This document shows positions 24,890-33,469 of a stretch of DNA of 42,705 nt, piece by piece. Location of the stretch: assembly GCA_031179905.1 (NCBI GenBank), contig JAPSHL010000005.1:1-42705 (forward strand). Reading direction: 5' to 3'. The first letter of the stretch is position 1, and each line of letters begins with the position of its first letter. Below the pieces are notes generated by a model. That model did not search any database and was not told where the DNA came from. It worked only from the letters and a program-made list of their open reading frames with translations. A program made the translations under genes and the position numbers. This DNA is from Bacillus sp. (in: firmicutes). Lineage in GTDB: Bacteria; Bacillota; Bacilli; Bacillales; Cytobacillaceae.

Positions 24890-25786
24890 TTAAGCAAGCG
24901 CTTCGTCTTTTTTCTGAACAAGACGATCGAAATTCTTAAATTCCAACTCTCTAAACTTCGCTATAGCTTTATCTGGGGTGATTTGATAAACACTTTCCTC
25001 CAGCAGGCAGTCAACTGGCACTTCACAATTTATAGCTGCCAACTTTCTGCTGAGATGAAGCATGTCCAAATCTGCTTCGATTTTAGCACGCTGGCTTTTT
25101 GTTAGTGAGACAAGATTCTCCAAAATACCTTCAATACTTGTATGGTCCTGAAGCAGTTTCAAAGCTGTCTTTTCCCCGATACCTTTTACTCCGGGATAAT
25201 TATCACTCGTATCGCCCATTAATGCCTTCAAATCGATCATCTGGTTAGGCTGAATACCTTTTTCCTCAAAAAAACTATTTGGTGTGTGGACTAAATAATT
25301 GCCGTACCCTTTTTTTACTAGGGCTACAGAAATATGATCATCAAGCAGCTGAAGGATATCCTGGTCACCTGTTAATATTGTCACATGTGCAGAACCCTTC
25401 ATTTTTTTAGCAATAGTCCCGATGCAATCATCAGCTTCAAAACCAACAACACCTAAGTTAGGTATATCAAAGCTTGCCACCACCTCTTTGACAATATCAA
25501 ACTGCGGCATCAACTCAACCGGCGCTTCTGATCTGTTCGCCTTATAGTGAGGATACATTTCTGTCCGGAATGTTTTGCTTCCCATATCCCAGCATACCGC
25601 AACATGTGTAGGTCCAAAATGGTCTACAGCGGTAAAAAAGTGCTTAACAAAACCTTGTATTGCGTTCGTCGGTAATCCCTTCGAATTTATCATAAATTGC
25701 CCTGTAACAGCTGTTGCAAAATAAGCCCGGAACAAAAGGGCCATTCCATCAACAAGCAGCAGGGATGGCTGTTTTTCTGTATTCAA
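24890..25786 (-). CDS. ypcP: 5'-3' exonuclease YpcP (Pol I small-domain type)
   Basis: A 298-residue FEN/5'-nuclease without a polymerase domain. Metal-binding acids are in LLVDGMALLFRAYFA (about residue 13), CWDMGSKTFRTE, FEADDCIGTIA, TGDQDILQLL and GDTSDNYPGVKGIGEKTALKLL, the last being the helix-3-turn/H2TH motif. The family removes RNA primers and flaps and overlaps in function with the nuclease domain of PolA. Start near 25786 follows a purine-rich GGAGCGATC. The sulfurtransferase gene ends about 140 nt upstream. Confidence 0.93.
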   Translation of the reverse strand: MNTEKQPSLLLVDGMALLFRAYFATAVTGQFMINSKGLPTNAIQGFVKHFFTAVDHFGPTHVAVCWDMGSKTFRTEMYPHYKANRSEAPVELMPQFDIVKEVVASFDIPNLGVVGFEADDCIGTIAKKMKGSAHVTILTGDQDILQLLDDHISVALVKKGYGNYLVHTPNSFFEEKGIQPNQMIDLKALMGDTSDNYPGVKGIGEKTALKLLQDHTSIEGILENLVSLTKSQRAKIEADLDMLHLSRKLAAINCEVPVDCLLEESVYQITPDKAIAKFRELEFKNFDRLVQKKDEALA

Positions 25787-25924
25787 ATAGATCGCTCCTA
25801 TTAATTTAGTCCTCTCTATTATAACAGAAATCTAGCCAAATTTAAGCTAGTGCGTTTTTCCATTGACAAGTTATCAGAGCAAAAAAAGATAATCATTTGA
25901 TATTTATGTTTGTGCTTTAAAATT

Positions 25925-26761
25925 TTATTTTATACTGTCAACCTTGTTGTCATCATAGGAAATCCAATCACTGAAGCTGCCAGGATAAAGCAAAACATTC
26001 TTAAACCCGGCTGATTTCATGGCAAGATAATTTGGAATGGCTGTTATGCCTGAACCACAATACACAATATATTGTTTACTAGGATCTAATTCATAAAAGC
26101 GTGCTTTTTGCTGTTCCGGTTGTTTAAACCTTCCATTCTCCAGACCATCTATCCAAACCTTATTTATTGCTCCCGGAATATGGCCGCTTTTCTTGTCTAT
26201 CGGCTCAACTTCGCCGGTGTATCTTTTATGCTCCCTTGAATCAATTAATACAGTTGAAGTGTTTTTCGAGTGGACTAATGTATAAACCTCTTCATAGGTT
26301 GCTACCATATCAGCATTCACATTAAAAACAAATTCAGATAATTCATAGGAAGGTATTTCTGTTGTAACAGGGCCGGAAATGTCAAGCCAAGCTTTCATTC
26401 CTCCGTTTAATATATATACATTTTCATGTCCTATATAGTTTAGAAGCCACCAAAGTCTTCCAGCAAATGCACCTTCTCCATTGTCATAAGCGATAACAGT
26501 CGTATCATTGCCGATACCAGCCATTGCAAGCTTGCCTGTGAACAGCTCTACATTCGGCAAGGGATGCCTTCCTCCGTGCTCTTGCACCGGACCTGATAAA
26601 TCTTTTTCCAGATCAAAATATAAGCTCCCAGGAATATGGCCTGATTTGTATTGGTTCTGCCCGTCATCAGGGTTTGCCAAGTTAAATCGACAATCAATTA
26701 CTCTAATGTTTTTAGCGGCCAAATTTTGCTGAAGCCAATCAGGCTCCACCGTGTAATCCAT
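25925..26761 (-). CDS. Two-domain sulfurtransferase (thiosulfate/3-mercaptopyruvate type)
   Basis: About 278 residues from the ATG at 26761. An in-frame ATG at 26779 exists, but the AGGAGG ribosome binding site lies inside that extension, so the shorter form is preferred. It has two rhodanese domains (about 1-135 and 150-275). The second carries the active loop VYCGSGITAIPN, with the catalytic Cys; CGSGITA resembles the CG(S/T)GVTA loop of mercaptopyruvate sulfurtransferases more than the basic loop of rhodaneses, but the substrate is not certain. It begins 37 nt after dynA and probably shares its transcript. Confidence 0.9.
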   Translation of the reverse strand: MDYTVEPDWLQQNLAAKNIRVIDCRFNLANPDDGQNQYKSGHIPGSLYFDLEKDLSGPVQEHGGRHPLPNVELFTGKLAMAGIGNDTTVIAYDNGEGAFAGRLWWLLNYIGHENVYILNGGMKAWLDISGPVTTEIPSYELSEFVFNVNADMVATYEEVYTLVHSKNTSTVLIDSREHKRYTGEVEPIDKKSGHIPGAINKVWIDGLENGRFKQPEQQKARFYELDPSKQYIVYCGSGITAIPNYLAMKSAGFKNVLLYPGSFSDWISYDDNKVDSIK

Positions 26762-26797
26762 GTCTTTAGTCCTCCTCATTCCAATTCTGTCATTTTT

Positions 26798-29700
26798 TCA
26801 TCTGCTTATAGCAAATGTTAGTACATTTCTATCTTTAATTGCCTTTAGAGCATTCTTCATATTCATGCGTTTTTCCTCGCTTTGGTACAATTCAGCTTTC
26901 CCGCTATAATATTCTTTCATTTGTCTTTTCAGTGTTTGAACCGTCTTTTGTTTTTCCTCTTCCAGACAACCATTAAAGAAGTCGAACAGCCTCTCTTTTT
27001 CTGTTTCAAAAAAAGCAAAACTTTCTCGTTCAATTACTGCTTTTATTTCTTCTGCAAGATATTTTCTGTCCCCTTTTTCAAAAAAAGCTTTCGGGTTTTT
27101 ATAATAGGCTAATGCTTTTTTAAAATGCGCTCTGTCAAGTGTTCTAAATGGAGCCTGATGGGTTAAGCCTCCTTGGAGTCTTGTTGTATCATCGAGTTGA
27201 AGAATCATTTCTTTATTTTTTTTGCGAACACTTCCGATTGTTTGCTCAAAAAGCTCTTTTCTTTGTGCATAATAATAATTCTCACTTCGCAAGTTGACTG
27301 CCCTTAACTCCTGTTCCACTTCATGGCTAAGCTGCATAAGGAAATCATCCAAGGCTTTTTCCCCCTCTCGTTTTCGGTTTTCGCCTTTGAGAAGACCTGG
27401 ATGAAAAGCCTCTTTCAGCCAGTCATTGAATTGCAGAAATATTCTCTGTTTCAAGTAGTGAACCTGTTCGTCAATTTCTGCTTTAATTTTTTTATTTAAA
27501 TAAGAATGCTTCTGCTGAGCAAGAAGCGAATGAAGTTCCTCTTCTTCTCTAGCCCATTTCTCCATCTGTTCTTTCTGTTTTTCATGTTCTGTTTCTGAGG
27601 TATTTATAAAGTCCTCCAGCATATGTATGCCTGCTAAACAATCTGCTTCTGCTGCTTTCAGCATAAATGGCAGCCATTCATTCTCAATAAATTGCAGCAG
27701 ACTTGCTTTGAAGTGATCCATCTGACCTTTGTATGGTTCTTCACTGCTAAATAAACTAGAAACTGGAAAGATGCGCGGATTTCTAATTCCATAATACTCT
27801 AACTGCTCATGGAGGTAATTAAACACCAGATCCAGCTCCTCTTGATCTTTAGCAAGATCAATGGCATTCATAATAAAAAACATCTTATCCTTTTCAAAGG
27901 AATCTTTCATTCTTCCTAACTGAAGCAGAAATGAACGGTCTGCTTTGGCAAACGCATGATTATAATAGGATAAGTAAAGAATCGAGTCGGCGGCCTTCAT
28001 GTATTCAAAGCTAAGTTCACTATGCCTTGTATTAATGGAATCTCCCCCAGGCGTATCAACTAAAACGACGCCTTTTCTCGTCAAACTGCAGTCAAAATAA
28101 ACATCTATTTTTGCAATAAAACAAGATACAGCTTCTACAGATACATATTGCTCAAGCTGCTCCATATTCTCTGTTGTGACCGTTCCAAGCACGTCCTTAC
28201 GGGTAGAATAACCCTCATAAAACGCCTCTAAATAACGGAAATGACTCGCCGAAGACGGTACTTTGTCTTTTTTGATTTTGTCGATTACAAGCAGGGCAGA
28301 TTCCAGAGTTTCGGCATTTTCATGAAATACTTGCAAATAATCTTGAAGCTCTCCTAATACCTCATTTTCACTCTTCCAAAAGACAACCATTTTACCGTGC
28401 TCATTGTTTTTGTCAACAGGCAGGATACGGTTTATTGCTGCTGTCATAGGATTAGGGGAAACTGGCAGCAACGGATGGCCCAGAATCGCATTGGCAAAGG
28501 ACGATTTCCCTGCACTGAAGGCGCCGAATAAGCAGATAGTGTACTGCTTGTTACGAATCGTATCAATCCTTCGCTCAAGATTGCGGACAACTTCCTTAAA
28601 TCCAGTTAAGCCAGATAATTTTTTGGAGACAAACTCAAGCTGTTCGACCATTTCCTCGGGCTTTGAAAACACTTCTTCTGATTTTGACCAATTTTCCACC
28701 TGTTTTTTCCTTTGAAGGTGTTTCGCTGTGTTTTCAGGATTTATTTGTTGAATGACTGGCTTTGCAGACTTTTCAATCAGCTGCAAATAATGAGGTTCTA
28801 AATCCTTCCGTCTCTCTTCTAATAGCATTGTAAGCTGTTTCTGCCATGTATCCCATTTTGCGTTTAATTCATGAATTTTCTTTTTAGCTTTCATAAAATA
28901 CTCAAGGTTTTTCTGTTTTTCTGCCAGAACAATCTCTTCTTGTTCCGTTACTTTATCCTGCTCACTTGCCAAAATAGAAAACAGCTTGTTTGCTTCTTTT
29001 TTAACAGTGTTTTTAATGTAATCTTCCACTTCTTCACAATAGCGGAGCAAGTATGTTTCTGACATTTGTGCATTCGGATTAACTAGCGATTGGAGTGCTG
29101 ACTTTTCCAGAATAAACATGGATTCTGTCATATATTCCTCTTTAAATGCAGCAGTATTTCCGCCCATTTTCCCGGCTAATGTACTAAAATATTCTGTTAT
29201 TGGCCCAAGGAGCTGCAATTGAACAGTTTCTGCCAGTACACCGTGAAATTCTGATAGTCTTCTTTCTTGTTCGTTATGTATCTTTTGTTTGGAGGAAAAA
29301 AGCCCAAGCTTAAATTTCCTGTCTTTAGAATTCAAATAGCTTTCTGCCAGCTCTCTGTTAGCATATGGCATTATGTAGGCGTTTTTAATAATGGAAAGGT
29401 ACTCAGCTTCCCACTCTGTCCGTTGCTCCTTGATTGTTCTCAGGCGTTCTAACGCATGCTTAAGCTCTTCCATCTCGATTTCTAATTTGGCGATGCTCTC
29501 GTTGCTTAACTCCGCAAGAGGTACACTCGCTTCTTCAAGTTCTTTCTTCTTCTGCCTATCCATCGAATTACTATGATCATTTTTTATTTTCAAAAAGGAT
29601 TGATCAGCAGAAGCTTCCGTTAAAATACCTTTATTTGCTATTTTTTCAGCAATAAATTGTTTCAGCTTGCTGATTTCATTTTTGTTTTCATCCATTGCTT

Positions 29701-30409
29701 TTATAGAAGTATAAAAAATCTTCTCTGGCACTGCACCACTCGAATAGAAAGCATGCTCGACGCTTTGCTTAAATGCTTCGAACGTGATTTCCTCTTCCCG
29801 ATGCTTATCAATCTGATTGATAATTAATATAAAGCTTTTCCCGCTGTCTACAAGCTGTTTTGTAAATTCAATATTAATCTCAGACTGGACATGGTTATAT
29901 TCCACTACATAAAATAGAACATCTGACAGATGAATGCTTGATTCGGCCGCAAGCATATGAGCTTTATCAATACTGTCAATTCCCGGTGTGTCGACAAAAG
30001 CAATATTATTTGATAAATCGAGATCGCTTACATTTAAGGAAACTCCACTAATAAGATTTTTCTGTTTCAATTGACTATCCACTAGTTTTAAATCGGTGCA
30101 ATTCGGAAACAGCAGTGGGGAACCTTTTTCAAAATCAACTCTAATGGAGTCTGCTCCATGACTCACCCTGATTTTATGTGCTGTTGTTGGAATTGGGCTG
30201 CTCGGCAGCAAAGCTTTGCCAATAAGCTCATTAATTAAACTTGATTTACCTGCTGAATAATGGCCGGAAAAGGTAAAGATAAAATCACCTTCATGGATTT
30301 TATTAACTAAATCTTTTACCTTTTTGGCAGCTGCTGAATCATTGTAATTAGTTAAAAATTGATGAAAATCAGTAAGGTGGTTTAGTTGAAAAATGGTTGT
30401 AGGAAGCAT
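26798..30409 (-). CDS. dynA: Bacterial dynamin DynA with two GTPase modules
   Basis: A 1203-residue protein, close to the B. subtilis DynA length. The first GTPase has G1 SGHYSAGKSS (about residue 48), G3 DTPGIDSID and G4 NQID. The second, about residue 620, has FGAFSAGKSS, DTPGGDSI and NAID. Each is followed by a long helical stalk full of Lys/Glu heptads (for example EEELHSLLAQQKHSYLNKKIK). DynA tethers and fuses membranes in trans without GTP and helps the cell resist pore-forming antibiotics and phage. It appears to have arisen by fusion of two dynamin genes. The ATG follows AAAGGAG. The sulfurtransferase follows it closely. Confidence 0.96.
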   Translation of the reverse strand: MLPTTIFQLNHLTDFHQFLTNYNDSAAAKKVKDLVNKIHEGDFIFTFSGHYSAGKSSLINELIGKALLPSSPIPTTAHKIRVSHGADSIRVDFEKGSPLLFPNCTDLKLVDSQLKQKNLISGVSLNVSDLDLSNNIAFVDTPGIDSIDKAHMLAAESSIHLSDVLFYVVEYNHVQSEINIEFTKQLVDSGKSFILIINQIDKHREEEITFEAFKQSVEHAFYSSGAVPEKIFYTSIKAMDENKNEISKLKQFIAEKIANKGILTEASADQSFLKIKNDHSNSMDRQKKKELEEASVPLAELSNESIAKLEIEMEELKHALERLRTIKEQRTEWEAEYLSIIKNAYIMPYANRELAESYLNSKDRKFKLGLFSSKQKIHNEQERRLSEFHGVLAETVQLQLLGPITEYFSTLAGKMGGNTAAFKEEYMTESMFILEKSALQSLVNPNAQMSETYLLRYCEEVEDYIKNTVKKEANKLFSILASEQDKVTEQEEIVLAEKQKNLEYFMKAKKKIHELNAKWDTWQKQLTMLLEERRKDLEPHYLQLIEKSAKPVIQQINPENTAKHLQRKKQVENWSKSEEVFSKPEEMVEQLEFVSKKLSGLTGFKEVVRNLERRIDTIRNKQYTICLFGAFSAGKSSFANAILGHPLLPVSPNPMTAAINRILPVDKNNEHGKMVVFWKSENEVLGELQDYLQVFHENAETLESALLVIDKIKKDKVPSSASHFRYLEAFYEGYSTRKDVLGTVTTENMEQLEQYVSVEAVSCFIAKIDVYFDCSLTRKGVVLVDTPGGDSINTRHSELSFEYMKAADSILYLSYYNHAFAKADRSFLLQLGRMKDSFEKDKMFFIMNAIDLAKDQEELDLVFNYLHEQLEYYGIRNPRIFPVSSLFSSEEPYKGQMDHFKASLLQFIENEWLPFMLKAAEADCLAGIHMLEDFINTSETEHEKQKEQMEKWAREEEELHSLLAQQKHSYLNKKIKAEIDEQVHYLKQRIFLQFNDWLKEAFHPGLLKGENRKREGEKALDDFLMQLSHEVEQELRAVNLRSENYYYAQRKELFEQTIGSVRKKNKEMILQLDDTTRLQGGLTHQAPFRTLDRAHFKKALAYYKNPKAFFEKGDRKYLAEEIKAVIERESFAFFETEKERLFDFFNGCLEEEKQKTVQTLKRQMKEYYSGKAELYQSEEKRMNMKNALKAIKDRNVLTFAISR

Positions 30410-30585
30410 AATTAACTCCTTTTAAACTTAATGTAGATTAGTTTCATTTTAACCATTTTCAACATTAGAATAAAGAAAATATTTTGAATTTTACTCTAAG
30501 GTCGATATAATATGAGGAAATGTGCGAATAAAAATAGAATACGGGAGAAAAATAATATTAAAATATGTTCAGTTTCAATATGTAA

Positions 30586-30681
30586 TTATTTTGTGTAGGG
30601 AGATGGGGATACGTTTTTCAAGACATATTTCAAGACAGACAAATAACCGACGGCAGCAACACCTATAAAAATTGCAACCAT
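30586..30681 (-). CDS. 31-residue membrane micropeptide under Fur control
   Basis: A short frame with ATG at 30681, five bases after GAGGTG, encoding MVAIFIGVAAVGYLSVLKYV followed by LKN and the polar tail VSPSPYTK. The first 20 or so residues form one likely transmembrane helix, with basic residues after it. I do not recognise a family. It is preceded by a sigma-A promoter whose spacer is occupied by an almost perfect Fur box. It lies upstream of dynA on the same strand, with about 175 nt between. The strong ribosome binding site and regulated promoter support a real gene, but no homologue can be checked here. Confidence 0.55.
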   Translation of the reverse strand: MVAIFIGVAAVGYLSVLKYVLKNVSPSPYTK

Positions 30682-30727
30682 ACTTACACCTCTTTTCTAA
30701 ATGAGATCGATTTTCAAATTCATTTAC

Positions 30728-30756
30728 ATTTTAACATTAATGATAATCATTTTCAA
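30728..30756 (-). promoter_or_regulatory. Sigma-A promoter overlapped by a Fur box
   Basis: On the minus strand: TTGAAA (30756-30751), a 17-nt spacer, TAAAAT (30733-30728). The plus-strand sequence 30741-30755, TGATAATCATTTTCA, matches the 7-1-7 Fur consensus TGATAATNATTATCA at all but one position. It covers the spacer and part of the -35 box, an ideal place for repression by iron-loaded Fur. The gene served is the 31-residue peptide. Confidence 0.75.
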
Positions 30757-30789
30757 TATGGTGATCACAGTTTTTATAATTTTTGCATG

Positions 30790-30817
30790 CAAAAAAAATT
30801 CCTCTTAAAAGAGGAAT
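30790..30817 (-). terminator. Orphan minus-strand terminator
   Basis: ATTCCTCTT (30798-30806) and AAGAGGAAT (30809-30817) form the stem, with eight T following on the minus strand. No annotated minus-strand gene lies upstream before cheX, so it may end a small RNA. Confidence 0.7.
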
Positions 30818-31046
30818 GAAATGTTTTGAAGGATGTTGCTGTGCAGTTCTATTATAAAATGTTCTCACTGAAATTTCATTGTAAATAGTAACCAGTCCTA
30901 GTAGCAGGAGAATCAGCCTAAAATGAACTTTTACCCGTTAGGAAAATATAACCACGTTATTTTTTCCGTAAATTTCAAATTTACTTATCCAAATTTGATT
31001 TAAACTATGATAAGATGTTGTTAACTACAGTATGGGGGAATGAATT

Positions 31047-31499
31047 GTGACAATCACGCGAAGTGCAACAGAAATATTAAACGGGACTATTGATTCAGTT
31101 AAGAATGTAATCCCCTTTGAAATAACAATTGATAAGCCTACTTTAATCACGGCACCATACCAGCAAAAATCTTTAGGTGTTTTAATTGGTTTAACAGGTG
31201 ACTTCCGCGGAAGAGTTATTATAGATGGAAATCAGGAAGTGTTTGGGAAAATAGGCGAAGCAATGTTTGGAATGGTTCTTGAAGGAGAAATGCTCGATTC
31301 ATTCTCTGGAGAGCTTGGCAATATGATTGCTGGAAATCTTACTACTTTTGTTTCGAAGAATGGAATTGCAATGGATATTACTCCTCCAACAGTGTTGGTT
31401 GGAGAAACAAAAATGTATGGCTTTGACAAGGCTCTCAGCTTAAAAGTGACACTAGCTGACAAAGGCACTATTAACATTATATTGATGCTTGAAGTATAG
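31047..31499 (+). CDS. cheX: CheX-like chemotaxis phosphatase
   Basis: A 150-residue CheX-family protein, starting with GTG at 31047 after GGGGGA. The fold is the CheC/CheX type, and the catalytic ExxN pair is visible as E89 and N92 in SGELGNMIAGN, which dephosphorylates CheY-P. Only one such motif is present, as in CheX, whereas CheC has two. B. subtilis uses CheC and FliY and lacks CheX as far as I recall, but CheX occurs in other bacilli. No other chemotaxis gene is in the window, so its partner CheY is encoded elsewhere. Monocistronic, with a terminator. Confidence 0.85.
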   Translation: MTITRSATEILNGTIDSVKNVIPFEITIDKPTLITAPYQQKSLGVLIGLTGDFRGRVIIDGNQEVFGKIGEAMFGMVLEGEMLDSFSGELGNMIAGNLTTFVSKNGIAMDITPPTVLVGETKMYGFDKALSLKVTLADKGTINIILMLEV

Positions 31500-31510
31500 T
31501 TTATAACTAT

Positions 31511-31550
31511 AACAAAGAGATGGCGGATACTGGTCATGCTCTTTGTTTAC
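31511..31550. terminator. Terminator after cheX
   Basis: AACAAAGAG (31511-31519) pairs with CTCTTTGTT (31539-31547), with a further short ATG/CAT pairing in the 19-nt loop. It overlaps the stop codon of the converging zinc-ribbon gene. Confidence 0.65.
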
Positions 31551-31672
31551 TCATTTTCCTTCTGGCTTTGTACCTCTATCTTAATCTTGTTCTCTACCTT
31601 CATTCCACAATGAGAACAAATTGTGCTCTCTTTATATAGAATGAGGCAGTGTTTGCAATAATAATGTTCCAT
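31547..31672 (-). CDS. 41-residue zinc-ribbon protein
   Basis: A short frame reading MEHYYCKHCLILYKESTICS followed by HCGMKVENK. Two CxxC knuckles (C6/C9 and C19/C22) separated by nine residues form a complete minimal zinc ribbon. The tail is charged. The ribosome binding site is weak (GGATGTGA), which lowers confidence. It converges on cheX, and its stop codon lies in the cheX terminator. Such tiny ribbons are common in Bacillus and mostly uncharacterised. Confidence 0.6.
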   Translation of the reverse strand: MEHYYCKHCLILYKESTICSHCGMKVENKIKIEVQSQKENE

Positions 31673-31760
31673 TAACTATCACATCCAGTTTATTATCCCT
31701 AACAGTATATTTCTGAACAGCGCTTTTCGTGCATGCATATAAGTCACTTTAGAATAATGG

Positions 31761-31792
31761 AAAAGAGCAAGGAATTTTCCTGGCTCTTTTTT
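31761..31792 (-). terminator. Terminator after ypwA
   Basis: AAAAGAGC (31761-31768) pairs with GCTCTTTT (31783-31790), with GGAA/TTCC inside. It immediately follows the carboxypeptidase stop codon. Confidence 0.7.
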
Positions 31793-31795
31793 AGT

Positions 31796-33310
31796 TTACA
31801 GCTTATAGACGTTAGAGTATTTGTCATAAAGATATTGAATTAAATACTGGGCGTTAAGCCCTTCACCTGTTACATCATTTAATATCTCTAGTGGTTTTTT
31901 AGTTTTTCCGAACTGATGGACTTTTTCTTTAAACCACTGCTTTATTGGCAGCAGTTCGCCTCTTTCGAGCAGTTCGTCAAAGTTTGGGATATCTTTAAGA
32001 AGTGTTTGTTTAAACTGTGCTGCATACATATATCCTAGAGCATAGGATGGAAAATACCCGAAGCTTCCTCCAGCCCAATGAACATCCTGAAGCACTCCTT
32101 CCCCGTCATTACTTGGCTCAATTCCTAAATAAGACTTGTATTTCTCGTTCCAGACTTTCGGGAGATCTGCTACTTTCAGCTCTCCGTTGAACAAGCCTTT
32201 CTCTATTTCATAGCGTATGATAATATGCAATGGATATGTTAATTCATCTGCTTCGATACGGATAAGAGATGGTTTCGATTCGTTAATCGCTCTGTAATAA
32301 TCTTCAACATCTACATGATCGAACTGTCCGTTTGCAAACTCCTTAAGCAAGGAGTAATTTTTCTTCCAAAAAGAAGCGTTTCGTCCGACAAAGTTTTCAT
32401 AAAATAATGATTGTGATTCATGAATACCCATTGAAGTTCCAGTGCAAAGAGGTGTACCGACAAGTTCCTCTGAAATATTTTGCTCATACAAGGCATGCCC
32501 GACTTCGTGTACTGTTCCGAACACTGCTACCCGAAAATCAGATTCAACATATTTAGTCGTTATTCGCACATCTCCCGGGTTAATACCTGTAGCAAAAGGA
32601 TGCACTGTTTCATCAAGGCGGCCTGCATCAAAATCATAACCGATTTGCTTTAACAGCTCGAGGCTGAATGCATGCTGCTTTTCTTTCGGAAAATGGTTAA
32701 ACAAAAAAGCTGTTTCCGGCTGTGTTTGTGATTTTGCAATTTGCTGTACAAGCGGAATAATCTTTTCTCTTAATTCAGCAAAAACCTCATCTAATATTCG
32801 TACGGTAATACCTGGCTCATACATGTCGAGGAGAACATCGTATGGTGTGCTGTCATTGCCCCAATAACCGATAAATCGTTTAGTTGTTTCGACTAATTTT
32901 TCTAAATAAGGCTGAAATAAAGAAAAATCAGACTTTTCTTTCGCTTCCTCCCACACGCTTTCTGCTTTAGACTGGAGCATAACATATTCCTTATATTCAT
33001 TCGGTGGAATCTTTTTATTTCGTTCAAAATCCTGCTTCATTTCTTCAACTGTCTTTATTGTGACAAAGGATAACTCATCTTGAATACTTTCATCAGACAA
33101 AGCATTCAAATATCCTTCCAGCTCAGGGGAAACGCTCATATTAAATGCTTCTGCTGACAATGTTCCCACTACCTCTGTGCGCTGATCAACAGCTTTTTTA
33201 GGGGCTCCTGTGCGCAAGTCCCAATAAATAAGGGCTAATGCTTCATTGTAAGCTCCTATTTTCTTTACATACGCTAAAAAATTCTGTTCTATCTCTTTAA
33301 CATTGCTCAA
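31796..33310 (-). CDS. ypwA: M32 family metallocarboxypeptidase
   Basis: A 504-residue cytosolic zinc carboxypeptidase of family M32. The HExxH zinc site is in VHEVGHALYEQ (about residue 267), the further signatures GIHESQSLFYENFVGR and IRIEADELTYPLHIIIRYEIE are also present, and the length is the family norm. These enzymes remove C-terminal residues from peptides; B. subtilis YpwA has been characterised structurally, with a preference for short peptides. The start follows GGAGGAGAAG. It stands as a single gene with its own terminator. Confidence 0.95.
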   Translation of the reverse strand: MSNVKEIEQNFLAYVKKIGAYNEALALIYWDLRTGAPKKAVDQRTEVVGTLSAEAFNMSVSPELEGYLNALSDESIQDELSFVTIKTVEEMKQDFERNKKIPPNEYKEYVMLQSKAESVWEEAKEKSDFSLFQPYLEKLVETTKRFIGYWGNDSTPYDVLLDMYEPGITVRILDEVFAELREKIIPLVQQIAKSQTQPETAFLFNHFPKEKQHAFSLELLKQIGYDFDAGRLDETVHPFATGINPGDVRITTKYVESDFRVAVFGTVHEVGHALYEQNISEELVGTPLCTGTSMGIHESQSLFYENFVGRNASFWKKNYSLLKEFANGQFDHVDVEDYYRAINESKPSLIRIEADELTYPLHIIIRYEIEKGLFNGELKVADLPKVWNEKYKSYLGIEPSNDGEGVLQDVHWAGGSFGYFPSYALGYMYAAQFKQTLLKDIPNFDELLERGELLPIKQWFKEKVHQFGKTKKPLEILNDVTGEGLNAQYLIQYLYDKYSNVYKL

Positions 33311-33431
33311 ATTTTCTTCTCCTCCTATGTACAGCTTTTCATTTTAGACAAAGCATTTTATGAAAACTATCTTACCATATTTTTCTTTCATGTATATATA
33401 TATACTGCGTTTAAGTCTAAATATGAAAAAA

Positions 33432-33457
33432 AACAGTTCTACTTTAATAGAACTGTT
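33432..33457 (-). terminator. Terminator after ypvA
   Basis: AACAGTTCTA (33432-33441) pairs with TAGAACTGTT (33448-33457), followed by eight T on the minus strand. Confidence 0.9.
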
Positions 33458-33469
33458 CGGAAAAATTTT

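Noticed and set aside
25886..25902. GATAATCATTTGAT, weak Fur-like sequence between the sulfurtransferase and ypcP
   Set aside because: Only the left half matches the Fur consensus, and the right half-site is lost. No promoter boxes align with it.
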